64,000 nucleotides of DNA from Fodinibacter sp963730365 (GCA_963730365.1 CAVSRM010000019.1:107716-171715); one strand, 5' to 3'. Shown: positions 43,111 to 51,268, counted from the first letter of the stretch. Translations and numbers: made by a program. Notes: generated by a model from the sequence alone, not told the origin.

Positions 43111-43958
43111 TCGCGCAGGCGGGCGAAGAGGCGCAGGAACTCGATGTAGAGCCACACGAGCGTGACGATGAGCCCGTGGGCCAGCAGCCACGAGTAGGGC
43201 CGCGGAGCCCCCATGGCGATAGCCCGCTCGATGGAGTCGAAGTCGAGGGCAAGCGTGAAGGACGCCAGGCCGACCGCGAAGAGCGAGATGCCGATGCCGA
43301 GAGCGCCCGACCCACCGAACCCGAACGCGGTGTTGGTGACCATGGCGAAGATGAAGTTGACCACGGCGAAGATCGCGTAACCGAAGATCATCATCGTCAT
43401 GATCCGGCGGAACTTGGGGGTCACCTTGATGAGCCCGAAGCGGTAGGCGAGGAACATGCCGGCGAAGGTCGACAGGGTCGCCAGGACGGCCTGACCGACG
43501 ATGCCGGGGTAGGCCTGGTTGAAGTACTGGCTCACCGCCCCCATGAAGAGGCCCTCGACCACGGCGTAGAGGAGGATCAGCGGGACGCTCAGCGCCTTCT
43601 TGAAGGCGATGACCAGGCCGAGCACCAGGGTGCCGATCATGCCGCCCATCCACAGGGCCATGCCGAGGCCCGGGTTGGCGACGGCGACCATCCACCCGAC
43701 CGCGCCGGTCACCAGGACGATGGCGAAGAGGGACAGCGTCTTCATGACGACGTCGTCCATCGTCACGCGGTCGGTCTGCACCGGGCCCGCGGACGGTTGG
43801 CTGTAGAGGTCCTGCAGCTGCTGGGCCGTCATGCCCGAGGTCGCGGCCTGTGCGGCACTGGTGGCGTTCATCTGCTGGCCGCCGGAGCCGCCGAAGCCGG
43901 CATAGCCCGCCTGGGCGTCCTTCTCGAGGCGGTGGAATGCGGGATTGCTGTTGGCCAT
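43107..43958 (-). CDS. Bax inhibitor-1/YccA family membrane protein
   Basis: 283 residues. A 70-residue Gln/Ala/Gly-rich cytoplasmic start is followed by about seven spans, e.g. TLSLFAIVLVTGAVGWMVA, LWMGGMIGTLVLGLVIAF, LILLYAVVEGLFMGAV, MMIFGYAIFAVVNFIFAMV and GISLFAVGLASFTLALDFD, the last with the conserved acidic residues. YAVVEGLFMGAVSQYF is the family mark. Relatives act as pH-dependent cation leak channels. GGAGGA lies before ATG 43958, which fixes the start within a longer frame. It is coupled to a downstream unknown gene. Confidence 0.9.
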   Translation of the reverse strand: MANSNPAFHRLEKDAQAGYAGFGGSGGQQMNATSAAQAATSGMTAQQLQDLYSQPSAGPVQTDRVTMDDVVMKTLSLFAIVLVTGAVGWMVAVANPGLGMALWMGGMIGTLVLGLVIAFKKALSVPLILLYAVVEGLFMGAVSQYFNQAYPGIVGQAVLATLSTFAGMFLAYRFGLIKVTPKFRRIMTMMIFGYAIFAVVNFIFAMVTNTAFGFGGSGALGIGISLFAVGLASFTLALDFDSIERAIAMGAPRPYSWLLAHGLIVTLVWLYIEFLRLFARLRE

Positions 43959-44066
43959 CGTTCCTCCGTGATGGTCATGAGCGGTGGTGGTCACCGCGGT
44001 CGTCACAAGAGTAGACGTGCAGGCGCCTCGCCGTGTTCCCGCTCCGGGCTGTGCGGCGGCGCGCGG

Positions 44067-44219
44067 CGCGCCCCCGACGGTACCCAACCACCTCACGCCG
44101 TTCGGTGGCCTCCCGAATCTCGTCGGTGTCGCTGTCGCGCCCCCGACGGGACCCAACCACCTCACGCCGTTCGGTGGCCTCCCGAATCTCGTCGGTGTCG
44201 CTGTCGCGCCCCCGACGGG
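44067..44219. repeat. 69-bp tandem repeat that includes the tRNA 3' end
   Basis: Two full units (44071-44139, 44140-44208) differ at one base (44081 T, 44150 G). A third partial copy is the 3' end of the tRNA: the sequence CGCGCCCCCGACGG recurs at 44067, 44136 and 44205, a period of 69. On the tRNA strand the array follows the gene. Each unit also resembles the T-arm weakly (GTTGGGTCCCG versus GGTTCGAATCCCG). Confidence 0.9.
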
Positions 44220-44281
44220 ATTCGAACCCGCACCTGTGGCGATTTTAAGTCGCCTGCCTCTGCCAGTTGGGCCACGGGGGC
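44207..44281 (-). tRNA. Class I (short) tRNA with UAA anticodon; identity uncertain
   Basis: 75 nt with a complete cloverleaf: 7-bp acceptor GCCCCCG/CGGGGGC, a 3-bp D stem with GG in the loop, anticodon stem GGCGA/TCGCC with loop CTTAAAA (anticodon UAA at 44245-44247), a 6-nt variable loop ACAGGT, and T arm GCGGG-TTCGAAT-CCCGT. CCA is not encoded. By anticodon it reads UUA (Leu). However tRNA-Leu is normally class II with a long variable arm and A73; this one has neither (G73). The acceptor helix could extend by C-1:G73 and G-2:C74. I recall a similarly short UAA tRNA next to ppx in other actinobacteria but cannot verify it. Confidence 0.85.
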
Positions 44282-44400
44282 GCAGCAACTGTATGCCGAG
44301 CCCCCGGCCGGTGCTCGGCACCGGGACCGCGACGTCCGCGCCGGATCCGCGGCGCGACGGTGACGACTCGGGGGCCCCGGTGGAAGGGCTGGGGATACTG

Positions 44401-44424
44401 GCGGAAGTGCGGAAGTGCGGAAGT
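44401..44424. repeat. 8-bp tandem repeat, three copies
   Basis: GCGGAAGT three times in a row, just after the ppx stop codon (6 nt away on the minus strand). A likely site for copy-number change by slippage. Confidence 0.9.
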
Positions 44425-44429
44425 GGGGC

Positions 44430-45386
44430 TCAGGCGAGGGAGAGGGCGATGCCGTCGAGGATGTCGTGCTCGCTCGTGACGACCTCGGCATCGGGCGAGA
44501 CCTCCGCCACTCGTCCGAGCACCTCGTGCCACACCAGGGCCCCTGCCCCGATGACGTCGACGCGGCCCGGGTGCATGAAGGGCAGGACGGACCGCTCCGC
44601 GCGCGTCATCATGAGCAGCTCGCGCGCTGCCGCCCGGTGCTCCTCCATGCTCAGGCGCGCGAGGTGGATCGCGTCGCGGTCGTAGTCCGCGAGCTGGAGC
44701 GCCTGCGCCGTCACCGTGGTGATCGAGCCCGCCAGGCCGACGACGGCCCGGATGCCGGTCAGGTCCACGTCCTCGGACGCCTCGTCGAGCGCCGCTGCGA
44801 CATCACGCCGGACCCCCGAGACCTCGGAGTGGCTCGGGGGGTCGGAGTGAAGGTGCCTCTCCGTCATCCGGACGCACCCGATGTCCATCGACCGCCCGGC
44901 CTCGACGTGCGTCTCGCCCCGGACGATCTCGGTGGACCCGCCGCCGAGGTCGACGACGAGGTACGGACCGGGCACCCCCAGCGCGGGAAGGTCACCCGTC
45001 GCCCCCGAGAACGACAGCCGGGCCTCGACGTCACCCGCCACGACCTCCGGTGTGACGTCGAGGTCCCCGAACGCCTCCCGGACCCCTGCAACGAAGTCAC
45101 CGGCGTTGTCGGCGTCCCGCGACGCCGACGTGGCCACGAAGCGCACCCGCTCCGCCCCCAGCTCACGACACTGGCTCGCGTAGGTCCGCGTCGCCGTCAG
45201 GGTTCGCTCCATCGCCTCCGGTGCGATCACGCCCGTGCGGTCGATGCCCTGCCCCAGCCGGACGACCTGCATCCGCCGCACGACGTCGGTGAGCCGGCCG
45301 TCCGCACCGAGGTCCGCCACCAGCAGCCGGATCGAGTTGGTTCCGCAGTCGACCGCCGCGACCCGGCGCACCACTCCCCCGCTCAC
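44430..45386 (-). CDS. Exopolyphosphatase / GppA-like phosphatase (Ppx2-type)
   Basis: 318 residues, the short actinobacterial form. The ASKHA phosphate motifs are VAAVDCGTNSIRLLVADLG and PYLVVDLGGGSTEIVRGE; RFVATSASRDADN and VVGLAGSITTVTAQAL follow. It hydrolyses polyphosphate or pppGpp; short Ppx2-type proteins may prefer particular substrates, so the exact activity is open. The GTG start overlaps the DUF501 stop (GTGA 45383-45386). It ends the eno-ftsB-DUF501-ppx operon. Confidence 0.9.
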   Translation of the reverse strand: MSGGVVRRVAAVDCGTNSIRLLVADLGADGRLTDVVRRMQVVRLGQGIDRTGVIAPEAMERTLTATRTYASQCRELGAERVRFVATSASRDADNAGDFVAGVREAFGDLDVTPEVVAGDVEARLSFSGATGDLPALGVPGPYLVVDLGGGSTEIVRGETHVEAGRSMDIGCVRMTERHLHSDPPSHSEVSGVRRDVAAALDEASEDVDLTGIRAVVGLAGSITTVTAQALQLADYDRDAIHLARLSMEEHRAAARELLMMTRAERSVLPFMHPGRVDVIGAGALVWHEVLGRVAEVSPDAEVVTSEHDILDGIALSLA

Positions 45387-45898
45387 GGTGCGTCCTCGGA
45401 GCACGGATGCCGCACCCACCAGGGCTCGAGCATCTCGAGCGCCTCGTCACCCAACGGGTTGACGCCCGGACCGGCAGCGAGGGAGTGCGCAACGAGCACG
45501 TGCAGGCACTTGACCCGGCTCGGCATGCCCCCCGCCGAGATGCCGTCGATCTCCGGGACCTCACCCAGCTCGGCCCGGCGCGCCAGGTAGTCCTCGTGCG
45601 CGGCGGCATACCGCTCGCGCAGCTCCTCGTCCTCGTCCAGGCGCTCGGTCATCTCACGCATGACGCCCTGGCTCTCCAGCGTGGACAAGGCCCCGGTGAG
45701 CCGGGGGCAGGTCGCGTAGAACGACGTCGGGAACGGGGTCCCGTCGGGCAGCCGCGGCTCGGTGCGCACCACATCCGGTTCACCGCAGGGACAGCGGTGC
45801 CCGACCTCGGCCACCCCACGGACGGTTCGCCCGAGCTGGCGAGACACCGAACCCAGGTCCGCCTCCGAGACGGGAGGAAGCCCGGCGCCGTCGGTCAC
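45383..45898 (-). CDS. DUF501 domain-containing protein
   Basis: 171 residues. RCPCGEPDVVRTEPRLPDGTPFPTSFYATCPRL carries the paired cysteines of DUF501, and GMPSRVKCLHVLVAHSLAAGPGVNPLGDEAL is the second conserved block. The function is unknown; metal binding by the CPC and later Cys/His residues is an inference. GTG 45898 overlaps the ftsB stop and the ppx GTG overlaps its stop, so all are translationally coupled. The position between an FtsB-like protein and Ppx is conserved in actinobacteria. Confidence 0.92.
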   Translation of the reverse strand: MTDGAGLPPVSEADLGSVSRQLGRTVRGVAEVGHRCPCGEPDVVRTEPRLPDGTPFPTSFYATCPRLTGALSTLESQGVMREMTERLDEDEELRERYAAAHEDYLARRAELGEVPEIDGISAGGMPSRVKCLHVLVAHSLAAGPGVNPLGDEALEMLEPWWVRHPCSEDAP

Positions 45899-46431
45899 CG
45901 GCGGGCCGCGGGGGCGTCGGCGGTTCGGGCCGACTCCCACACGGTGGCGTACCAGGCCAGGCCCGACCCCTGTGTCGCCACACCGGCGAGCGGGTCGGCG
46001 TTGCCCTCGCTCGGGTCGGGGTCCAGCACCGTGTAGGACTTCTCCCCCGGCTTGACGAACTTGAGCCGCTGCCGCGCCTGCTGCTCGACGTACGCCGGGT
46101 CACGCCACCTCTCGAGCTCGGCCTCGAGCGACGTGACGTCGCTCTCCTGGGCAGCGACCTTGTCGCGCAGCGCCGCGATGTCGCCGCGCTGGTTGACCCA
46201 CGCGGCCACGGTCGAGCCGAGCAGCACCGAGAGAAAGGCCAGGACGGCGACGAGCACCGCGCCCCGCCTCGCCCGGTGGCCCCGAGCGGCCCCCGTCAGG
46301 CGCCCCCGCCAGCCGGTCGGCACCGGCGCCGGCGCGGCCGGGGGGGTCGCGACAGCCGCGGTGCGTGGACGCGACGCGCTCGAGCGTCGCGGCGGTCGCG
46401 ACGCGGGTCCGCGGGAACGTCCGGTGGCCAT
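45895..46431 (-). CDS. FtsB/DivIC-like septum formation initiator protein
   Basis: 178 residues. A long basic Pro/Ala-rich cytoplasmic part (1-58) leads to one span (GAVLVAVLAFLSVLLGSTVAAWV, about 59-80) and then a coiled coil (QRGDIAALRDKVAAQESDVTSLEAELERW). The following DPAYVEQQARQRLKFVKPGEKSYTVL is the FtsB/DivIC motif. It links FtsL and FtsQ in the divisome. The start is 10 nt after the eno stop. ATG 46431 is the first plausible one in a longer frame. Confidence 0.9.
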   Translation of the reverse strand: MATGRSRGPASRPPRRSSASRPRTAAVATPPAAPAPVPTGWRGRLTGAARGHRARRGAVLVAVLAFLSVLLGSTVAAWVNQRGDIAALRDKVAAQESDVTSLEAELERWRDPAYVEQQARQRLKFVKPGEKSYTVLDPDPSEGNADPLAGVATQGSGLAWYATVWESARTADAPAARR

Positions 46432-46441
46432 GACGAGTGGG

Positions 46442-47734
46442 TCAGCCCTGCGAGCGCCGGGCGAAACGGGGGAAGGCGCCGAGACCTGCGTACACGGCGG
46501 CGTCGTCGAGCTCCTCCTCGATGCGCAGCAGCTGGTTGTACTTGGCGACCCGCTCGGAACGGGCGGGGGCACCGGTCTTGATCTGGCCGCAGTTCGTCGC
46601 GACGGCGAGGTCGGCGATGGTGACGTCCTCGGTCTCGCCGGAGCGGTGACTCATCATGCAGCGGAAACCGTTGCGGTGGGCGAGGTCGACCGCGTCGAGG
46701 GTCTCGGTGAGCGAGCCGATCTGGTTGACCTTGACGAGGAGCGCGTTGGCGGTGCCCTCGTCGATGCCGCGCTGGAGACGCTCGGGGTTGGTCACGAAGA
46801 TGTCGTCCCCGACGATCTGGACCTGGTCGCCGAGGCGCCCGGTGAGCGTCTTCCAGCCCTCCCAGTCCTCCTCGTCCAGGGGGTCCTCGATCGAGACGAG
46901 TGGGTAGTCCGCGACGAGCTCGGCGTAGTACTCGGTCATCTCGCTCGCGGACTTGGTGCCGCCCTCGAAGGCGTACGAGCCGTTCTCGTAGAACTCGGAC
47001 GCCGCGACGTCGACGGCCAGCGCGACCTGCTCGCCGGGGGTGTAGCCCGCCTTCTCGATGGCCTCGAGGATGAGGTCGAGCGCAGCCCGGTTCGACTCGA
47101 GGTTCGGCGCGAAGCCGCCCTCGTCGCCGAGACCGGTGGCCAGGCCCTTCTCCTTGAGGACGCCCTTGAGCGAGTGGTACACCTCGGCGCCCCAGCGCAG
47201 CGCCTCGCGGAAGGACTCGGCGCCGATCGGCGCGATCATGAACTCCTGGATGTCGACGTTGGAGTCGGCGTGGCTGCCGCCGTTGAGGATGTTCATCATC
47301 GGCACCGGCAGTACGTGGGCGTTGGGTCCCCCGACGTAGCGGAAGAGCGGCAGGTCGGCCGAGTCGGCCGCAGCCCGAGCCACGGCGAGCGAGACACCGA
47401 GGATTGCGTTGGCGCCGATCTTCTCCTTGTTCGCGCTGCCGTCGATGGCGAGCATCTCAGCGTCGACGAGCCGCTGCTCGCTCGCCTCGAAGCCGAGGAG
47501 CTTGGGGCCGAGCTCGTCGATGACGGCGTCGACGGCCTTCTGCACCCCCTTGCCCAGGTAGCGGTTCTTGTCCTCGTCGCGACGCTCGGACGCCTCGAAG
47601 GCGCCGGTGGAGGCGCCGCTGGGCACGGCCGCCCGCGCGAGGGTGCCGTCGTCGAGGGCGACCTCGACCTCTACCGTGGGGTTCCCGCGCGAGTCGAGGA
47701 TCTCGCGCGCGCCTACTGCCTCGATGCTTGCCAC
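46442..47734 (-). CDS. eno: Enolase (phosphopyruvate hydratase)
   Basis: 430 residues. The glycolytic step from 2-phosphoglycerate to phosphoenolpyruvate. EAVGAREILDSRGNPTVEVEV starts the fold; ATGLGDEGGFAPNL carries the catalytic Glu, VSIEDPLDEEDWEGW and QIVGDDIFVTNP give Mg ligands, and LLVKVNQIGSLTETLDAV and MMSHRSGETED complete the signature. GTG 47734 has AGGAG six nt upstream. A TAGGCT box at 47775-47780 is the likely -10, giving a leader of about 35 nt. It heads the operon to ppx. Confidence 0.97.
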   Translation of the reverse strand: MASIEAVGAREILDSRGNPTVEVEVALDDGTLARAAVPSGASTGAFEASERRDEDKNRYLGKGVQKAVDAVIDELGPKLLGFEASEQRLVDAEMLAIDGSANKEKIGANAILGVSLAVARAAADSADLPLFRYVGGPNAHVLPVPMMNILNGGSHADSNVDIQEFMIAPIGAESFREALRWGAEVYHSLKGVLKEKGLATGLGDEGGFAPNLESNRAALDLILEAIEKAGYTPGEQVALAVDVAASEFYENGSYAFEGGTKSASEMTEYYAELVADYPLVSIEDPLDEEDWEGWKTLTGRLGDQVQIVGDDIFVTNPERLQRGIDEGTANALLVKVNQIGSLTETLDAVDLAHRNGFRCMMSHRSGETEDVTIADLAVATNCGQIKTGAPARSERVAKYNQLLRIEEELDDAAVYAGLGAFPRFARRSQG

Positions 47735-47774
47735 GCCGTGCTCCTGTGGGTGGTGACGAATGGGATCGGTTCCG

Positions 47775-47780
47775 AGCCTA
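47775..47780 (-). promoter_or_regulatory. eno -10 box
   Basis: TAGGCT on the minus strand, about 40 nt before the eno GTG. No strong -35 was found. Confidence 0.45.
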
Positions 47781-47834
47781 GACCCCGCGGCCCGGCATCC
47801 CTCTGACCGACCCGCACCCCGGGCCCCTCCCGGG

Positions 47835-48761
47835 TCAGTCGCGAGCGTGGAAGGACACGGCGAACGCGGTGCCGACGCGGGCGTTGTGCCGGACCAGGGC
47901 GAGGTTGGTCTGCAGTGACCGGCCGTCGGACAGCTCGATGATCCGGCCGAGGAGGAAGGGGGTGATGTCCTTGCCGTGGATGCCGCGCTGTGCACAGTCG
48001 GCCAGCGCCTGGTCGATCACCGCGTCGATGTCCTCCCTGGCCATCTCGTCCTCGACGGGCACCGGGTTGGCGATCGACACACCACTGCCCAGCCCGAGGT
48101 CCCAGGTGGCGCGCATCAGGGCCGCGACCTGCTCGGGGGTGTCGAGCCGCATGGGCGCCCTCAGGCCGCTGGACCGGGAGAAGAACGAGGGGAACTCGTC
48201 GGTGCCGTAGCCCACGACCGGGACACCCAGCGTCTCGAGCACCTCGAGGGTGCGGCCGATGTCGAGGATCGACTTCACCCCGGCAGAGACCACTGCCACC
48301 TCGGTGCGCGAGAGCTCGGTGAGGTCGGCGGAGACGTCCATGGAGTCCTCCGCGCCCTGGTGGACGCCGCCGAGCCCGCCGGTGACGAACACCCGGATGC
48401 CGGCGAGCCCGGCGATCCGCATCGTGCTGGCCACGGTGGTGGCACCGTGGGCGCCCGTCGCCACCACGTACGGGAGGTCCCGGACGCTGACCTTGCAAAT
48501 GTCGCCGTCGGAACCGAGCAGCTCGAGCTCGTCGTCGTCGAGGCCGACGGTCGGACGTCCGTCCAGCACGGCGATGGTCGCGGGCACCGCGCCACCGTCG
48601 CGAACGATCTGCTCCACCTCACGGGCCATCGCGACGTTGTGCGGGTAGGGCATGCCGTGGCTGATGATGGTCGACTCGAGCGCGACGACGGGGCGCCCGG
48701 CGGCGAGGGCGTCGGCGACCTCGGGGGCGACCTTGAGCATCGGGTGGGGGGCTGTGGTCAT
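47835..48761 (-). CDS. psuG: Pseudouridine-5'-phosphate glycosidase
   Basis: 308 residues. RPVVALESTIISHGMPYPHNVAMAREVE (about 24-51) is the PsuG signature; GATTVASTMRIAGLAGIRVFVTGGLGGVHQGA and VVSAGVKSILDIGRTLEVLE follow, with the catalytic Lys in the last. It splits pseudouridine-5'-phosphate to uracil and ribose-5-phosphate. The ATG overlaps the stop of the upstream kinase (ATGA 48758-48761). Kinase plus glycosidase is the complete pseudouridine breakdown route. Confidence 0.95.
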   Translation of the reverse strand: MTTAPHPMLKVAPEVADALAAGRPVVALESTIISHGMPYPHNVAMAREVEQIVRDGGAVPATIAVLDGRPTVGLDDDELELLGSDGDICKVSVRDLPYVVATGAHGATTVASTMRIAGLAGIRVFVTGGLGGVHQGAEDSMDVSADLTELSRTEVAVVSAGVKSILDIGRTLEVLETLGVPVVGYGTDEFPSFFSRSSGLRAPMRLDTPEQVAALMRATWDLGLGSGVSIANPVPVEDEMAREDIDAVIDQALADCAQRGIHGKDITPFLLGRIIELSDGRSLQTNLALVRHNARVGTAFAVSFHARD

Positions 48762-49744
48762 CGGTCGAGCTCCTCGATCGCGGGCTGGGTGGGGGTCAGG
48801 TGGGCCGCGACGAGGTCGGGGGTCAGGTCGGTGCGGACGGTGTCGGGCGAGGCACACGTGAGCGCGGCGAGCACCTGGCCGTAGCGAGCCGACTCGACGA
48901 CGCTCGAACCCCCGAGCAGCGCGTGCACGTAGCCGGCCGTCATCGCGTCCCCGGCACCGGTGACGTCCGCGACCTCGACCGCCGGGGCTTCAACGAGCAC
49001 GAGGTGAGGGCGGCTGGGTGCCGGTGCCGCCATCGAGAGCAGGCTCCCACCGGTGCCTCGGCGCACCCAGACGTGCTCGACGCCGCACGCGTGCAGGACC
49101 AGGGCCGCGTCAGCGATCCCCTCGGCCGTGTCGGGCACGGCCCGGCCCACGAGGGCAGCGAGCTCGTCCACGTTGGGCGTCACGGTGTGCAGCGGCACCC
49201 GATCGTCGAGAACCGTGGCCACGTCACCCGCCTTGGCCACGCTGACCGGCTCGAGCAGGGCGAGCACTCCGGCCTCGGCGGCCGCGCTCAGGAGCCAACG
49301 CACCGCGTCTGCGCTGAGGTTGGCGTCGACGACCAGCGCGTCGGCGCCGTCCAGGAGGGAGGGCACGACGGCGAGGTCCACCACGCCCAGCTCGTCGGTG
49401 GCACGCATGTCGGCCACGGCGATGAGCAGGTCCCCGCCGTCGTCGAGCACCGCCGTGTAGGTGCCCGTGGGGTAGACGGACGTGCGCACGTGCGAGCACC
49501 CGACACCCGAAGCCTCGGTGTGGGCGAGGACGGCCCGCCCCGGCAGGTCGTCGCCGACGGCGGCCACGAGCTCGATGGGCGTGCCCAGCCGGGCAAGGTT
49601 CTCGGCGATGTTGCGTCCCACGCCGCCGACGCCCGACGACGCCGTGCCCGGGTTGCTCGTGCCCAGAACGACCGCGGCCCGCGTCCGCACCTTGGCATCG
49701 AGCACGGCTCCGCCGACGACGACGACACGACGCTTCCGGGGCAC
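48758..49744 (-). CDS. psuK: PfkB family kinase, likely pseudouridine kinase
   Basis: 328 residues. VVVVGGAVLDAKVRT opens the PfkB fold; GVGGVGRNIAENLARLG is the sugar-side motif and DVTGAGDAMTAGYVHALL the catalytic signature (Asp in GAGD). The role as pseudouridine kinase rests on the coupled psuG. The GTG start follows a TAGGCT box after 6 nt, so the mRNA is probably leaderless. Confidence 0.88.
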   Translation of the reverse strand: MPRKRRVVVVGGAVLDAKVRTRAAVVLGTSNPGTASSGVGGVGRNIAENLARLGTPIELVAAVGDDLPGRAVLAHTEASGVGCSHVRTSVYPTGTYTAVLDDGGDLLIAVADMRATDELGVVDLAVVPSLLDGADALVVDANLSADAVRWLLSAAAEAGVLALLEPVSVAKAGDVATVLDDRVPLHTVTPNVDELAALVGRAVPDTAEGIADAALVLHACGVEHVWVRRGTGGSLLSMAAPAPSRPHLVLVEAPAVEVADVTGAGDAMTAGYVHALLGGSSVVESARYGQVLAALTCASPDTVRTDLTPDLVAAHLTPTQPAIEELDR

Positions 49745-49750
49745 CGCTGC

Positions 49751-49756
49751 AGCCTA
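49751..49756 (-). promoter_or_regulatory. psuK -10 box, leaderless start
   Basis: TAGGCT on the minus strand, 6 nt before the GTG start codon, with no ribosome binding site. Confidence 0.5.
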
Positions 49757-49781
49757 GGCCCACGGCCGGGACGGACCCGCC

Positions 49782-50738
49782 TCAGGTCATCCCGTCGACC
49801 AGTGCCTCGAGCGCGGCACGAACCTCGCGATCAGCCTGCGTGAGGCGCGTTCTCGCGTCCTCGAGTCGGGCGAGCGCAGAGGAGTCCGGGCGTAGGTCGC
49901 GACGGCGCAGCCGCGCGAGCACCTTGTCGGCAGCGAGGTGCCCGGGCAAGGAGGCGGGGATGCCGCCGAGCAGGTCGGCCGAGTGGCCGTCGCCGCCGCT
50001 GCCCGACGACCCGGCCTTCTCCTGCTCCTTGATGCGCTCCCAGGCTCGTTCGACCTCCGCCGGGGTGCGGGCGTCTCCGTCGGCGAACACGTGGGGGTGG
50101 CGGCGCACCAGCTTGTCGACGAGGAGCCCGGCGACGGTGTCGATGTCGAAGGCGGCCTCGCCGCCCTCCTCGGCGACACGGGCGTGGAAGACGACCTGGA
50201 GCAGCACGTCGCCGAGCTCGACGGCAAGCAGGGTTGGCTCGCCGTCCTCGATGGCCTCGAGCACCTCGTGGGTCTCCTCGACGAGGTAGGGCGCGAGCGA
50301 CGCATGGGTCTGCTCGGCATCCCACGGACACCCGCCCGGGGAGCGGAGCCGGTCCATCGTCGCCACGACGTCGAGCAGCCGGCCACCCTGGACGTCCCAG
50401 GACCCGACCACCAGCTCCACGTCGGGTGGCGCATCCAACCGCGAGACCTCCGACGCGATCGCGTCGGCGAGTCCGGGGTCACCGTCGGAGGAGCCCAGCC
50501 ACACGACCGTCTGCCCGGTGGCTCGGTCGACGAGGTGGCGGGCACGTCCCGCCACGCCGATGTCGTCGACGTGCTCGACGACGAGTCCCGCCTCGGCGAC
50601 GGCCTCGACGAGCGGGTCGTCGGCGTGACCGGCCAGGCGCACCTCAGCACCGATGATGCTCTGCCAGGCTCCGTGGGACAGCAGCCCCGGGGCAACCCGG
50701 GGGGAGGTGACGACGAGGCTGAGTCGCCCCTGCGTCAC
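49782..50738 (-). CDS. mazG: MazG nucleoside triphosphate pyrophosphohydrolase
   Basis: 318 residues. The MazG domain is at about 118-210: LRSPGGCPWDAEQTHASLAPYLVEETHEVLEAIEDG with the EExxE metal motif, then ELGDVLLQVVFHARVAEE and KLVRRHPHVFADGD. About 115 residues precede it (VVTSPRVAPGLLSHGAW...), as in mycobacterial MazG, where this part resembles a degenerate first domain. It hydrolyses non-canonical or damaged NTPs. GTG overlaps the stop of the SurA-like lipoprotein gene (GTGA 50735-50738). Confidence 0.92.
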   Translation of the reverse strand: MTQGRLSLVVTSPRVAPGLLSHGAWQSIIGAEVRLAGHADDPLVEAVAEAGLVVEHVDDIGVAGRARHLVDRATGQTVVWLGSSDGDPGLADAIASEVSRLDAPPDVELVVGSWDVQGGRLLDVVATMDRLRSPGGCPWDAEQTHASLAPYLVEETHEVLEAIEDGEPTLLAVELGDVLLQVVFHARVAEEGGEAAFDIDTVAGLLVDKLVRRHPHVFADGDARTPAEVERAWERIKEQEKAGSSGSGGDGHSADLLGGIPASLPGHLAADKVLARLRRRDLRPDSSALARLEDARTRLTQADREVRAALEALVDGMT

Positions 50739-51268
50739 TGGGCGGGTGCGGCGAGCGTGACCCAGGGGGGCAGCCCGAGGTCGACCGACGCGGTCGCAGC
50801 GTTGAAGGTGCCGTACTGCGGGTTGACCTCGATGTCGCGGTTGCGCAGCAGGTCGCTCAGTTCCACCGTGTCCTGCTCGGTGAGCTGGCCGCCCTGCTGA
50901 GCAGCCAGGATGGAGGACGCGAGCCGGATGACCTCCACGGTGGACTCCGAGGGATCCTCCACCCCTCGGACCTGGGCGTCATTCGTGGCGACCGACTCGG
51001 ACACGACGAGTCCCCGCTCGGCCAGGAAGTCGAGGATCACCGGGGCCTGGATCAGGGCCGTGAGGGTGCCGCTGGGGGTCAGCTCCGACTGGAGCAGCAC
51101 CGGGTCCATGCTGTTGACCTGCTGCATGGCGGACGTCACGTCGCTCTGGGAGATGACGGAGCCGTCGACGACAGCGGCGGTGCCGGCTCGAGTCGTGCCA
51201 CATCCCGCGGTGACGAGCGCGGCGCCGAGAGCGAGAACCGCCACGAGGCGGCGGACCGGGAGAGTCAC
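50735..51268 (-). CDS. Lipoprotein with SurA-like N-terminal domain
   Basis: 177 residues. Signal peptide VRRLVAVLALGAALVTAGCGTTRAG has the lipobox LVTAGC, so it should be lipid-anchored on the outer face. AAVVDGSVISQSDVTSAMQQVN is the start of a SurA-type chaperone domain (VDGxxIS). No peptidyl-prolyl isomerase domain follows, so it is a chaperone-like protein at most. GTG 51268 is preceded by AAAGGA. The position between mfd and mazG is conserved in actinobacteria. Confidence 0.85.
   Translation of the reverse strand: MTLPVRRLVAVLALGAALVTAGCGTTRAGTAAVVDGSVISQSDVTSAMQQVNSMDPVLLQSELTPSGTLTALIQAPVILDFLAERGLVVSESVATNDAQVRGVEDPSESTVEVIRLASSILAAQQGGQLTEQDTVELSDLLRNRDIEVNPQYGTFNAATASVDLGLPPWVTLAAPAQ

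Noticed and set aside
44067..44281. Possible integrative element at the tRNA 3' end
   Set aside because: The repeated 3' end looks like attachment-site duplication, but the units are only 69 bp apart and no integrase or foreign genes lie between or beside them.
43984..44685. Hypothetical protein over the 69-bp tandem repeat and tRNA (plus strand)
   Set aside because: It covers the tRNA gene and repeats in the antisense direction and has no ribosome binding site or protein-like composition.
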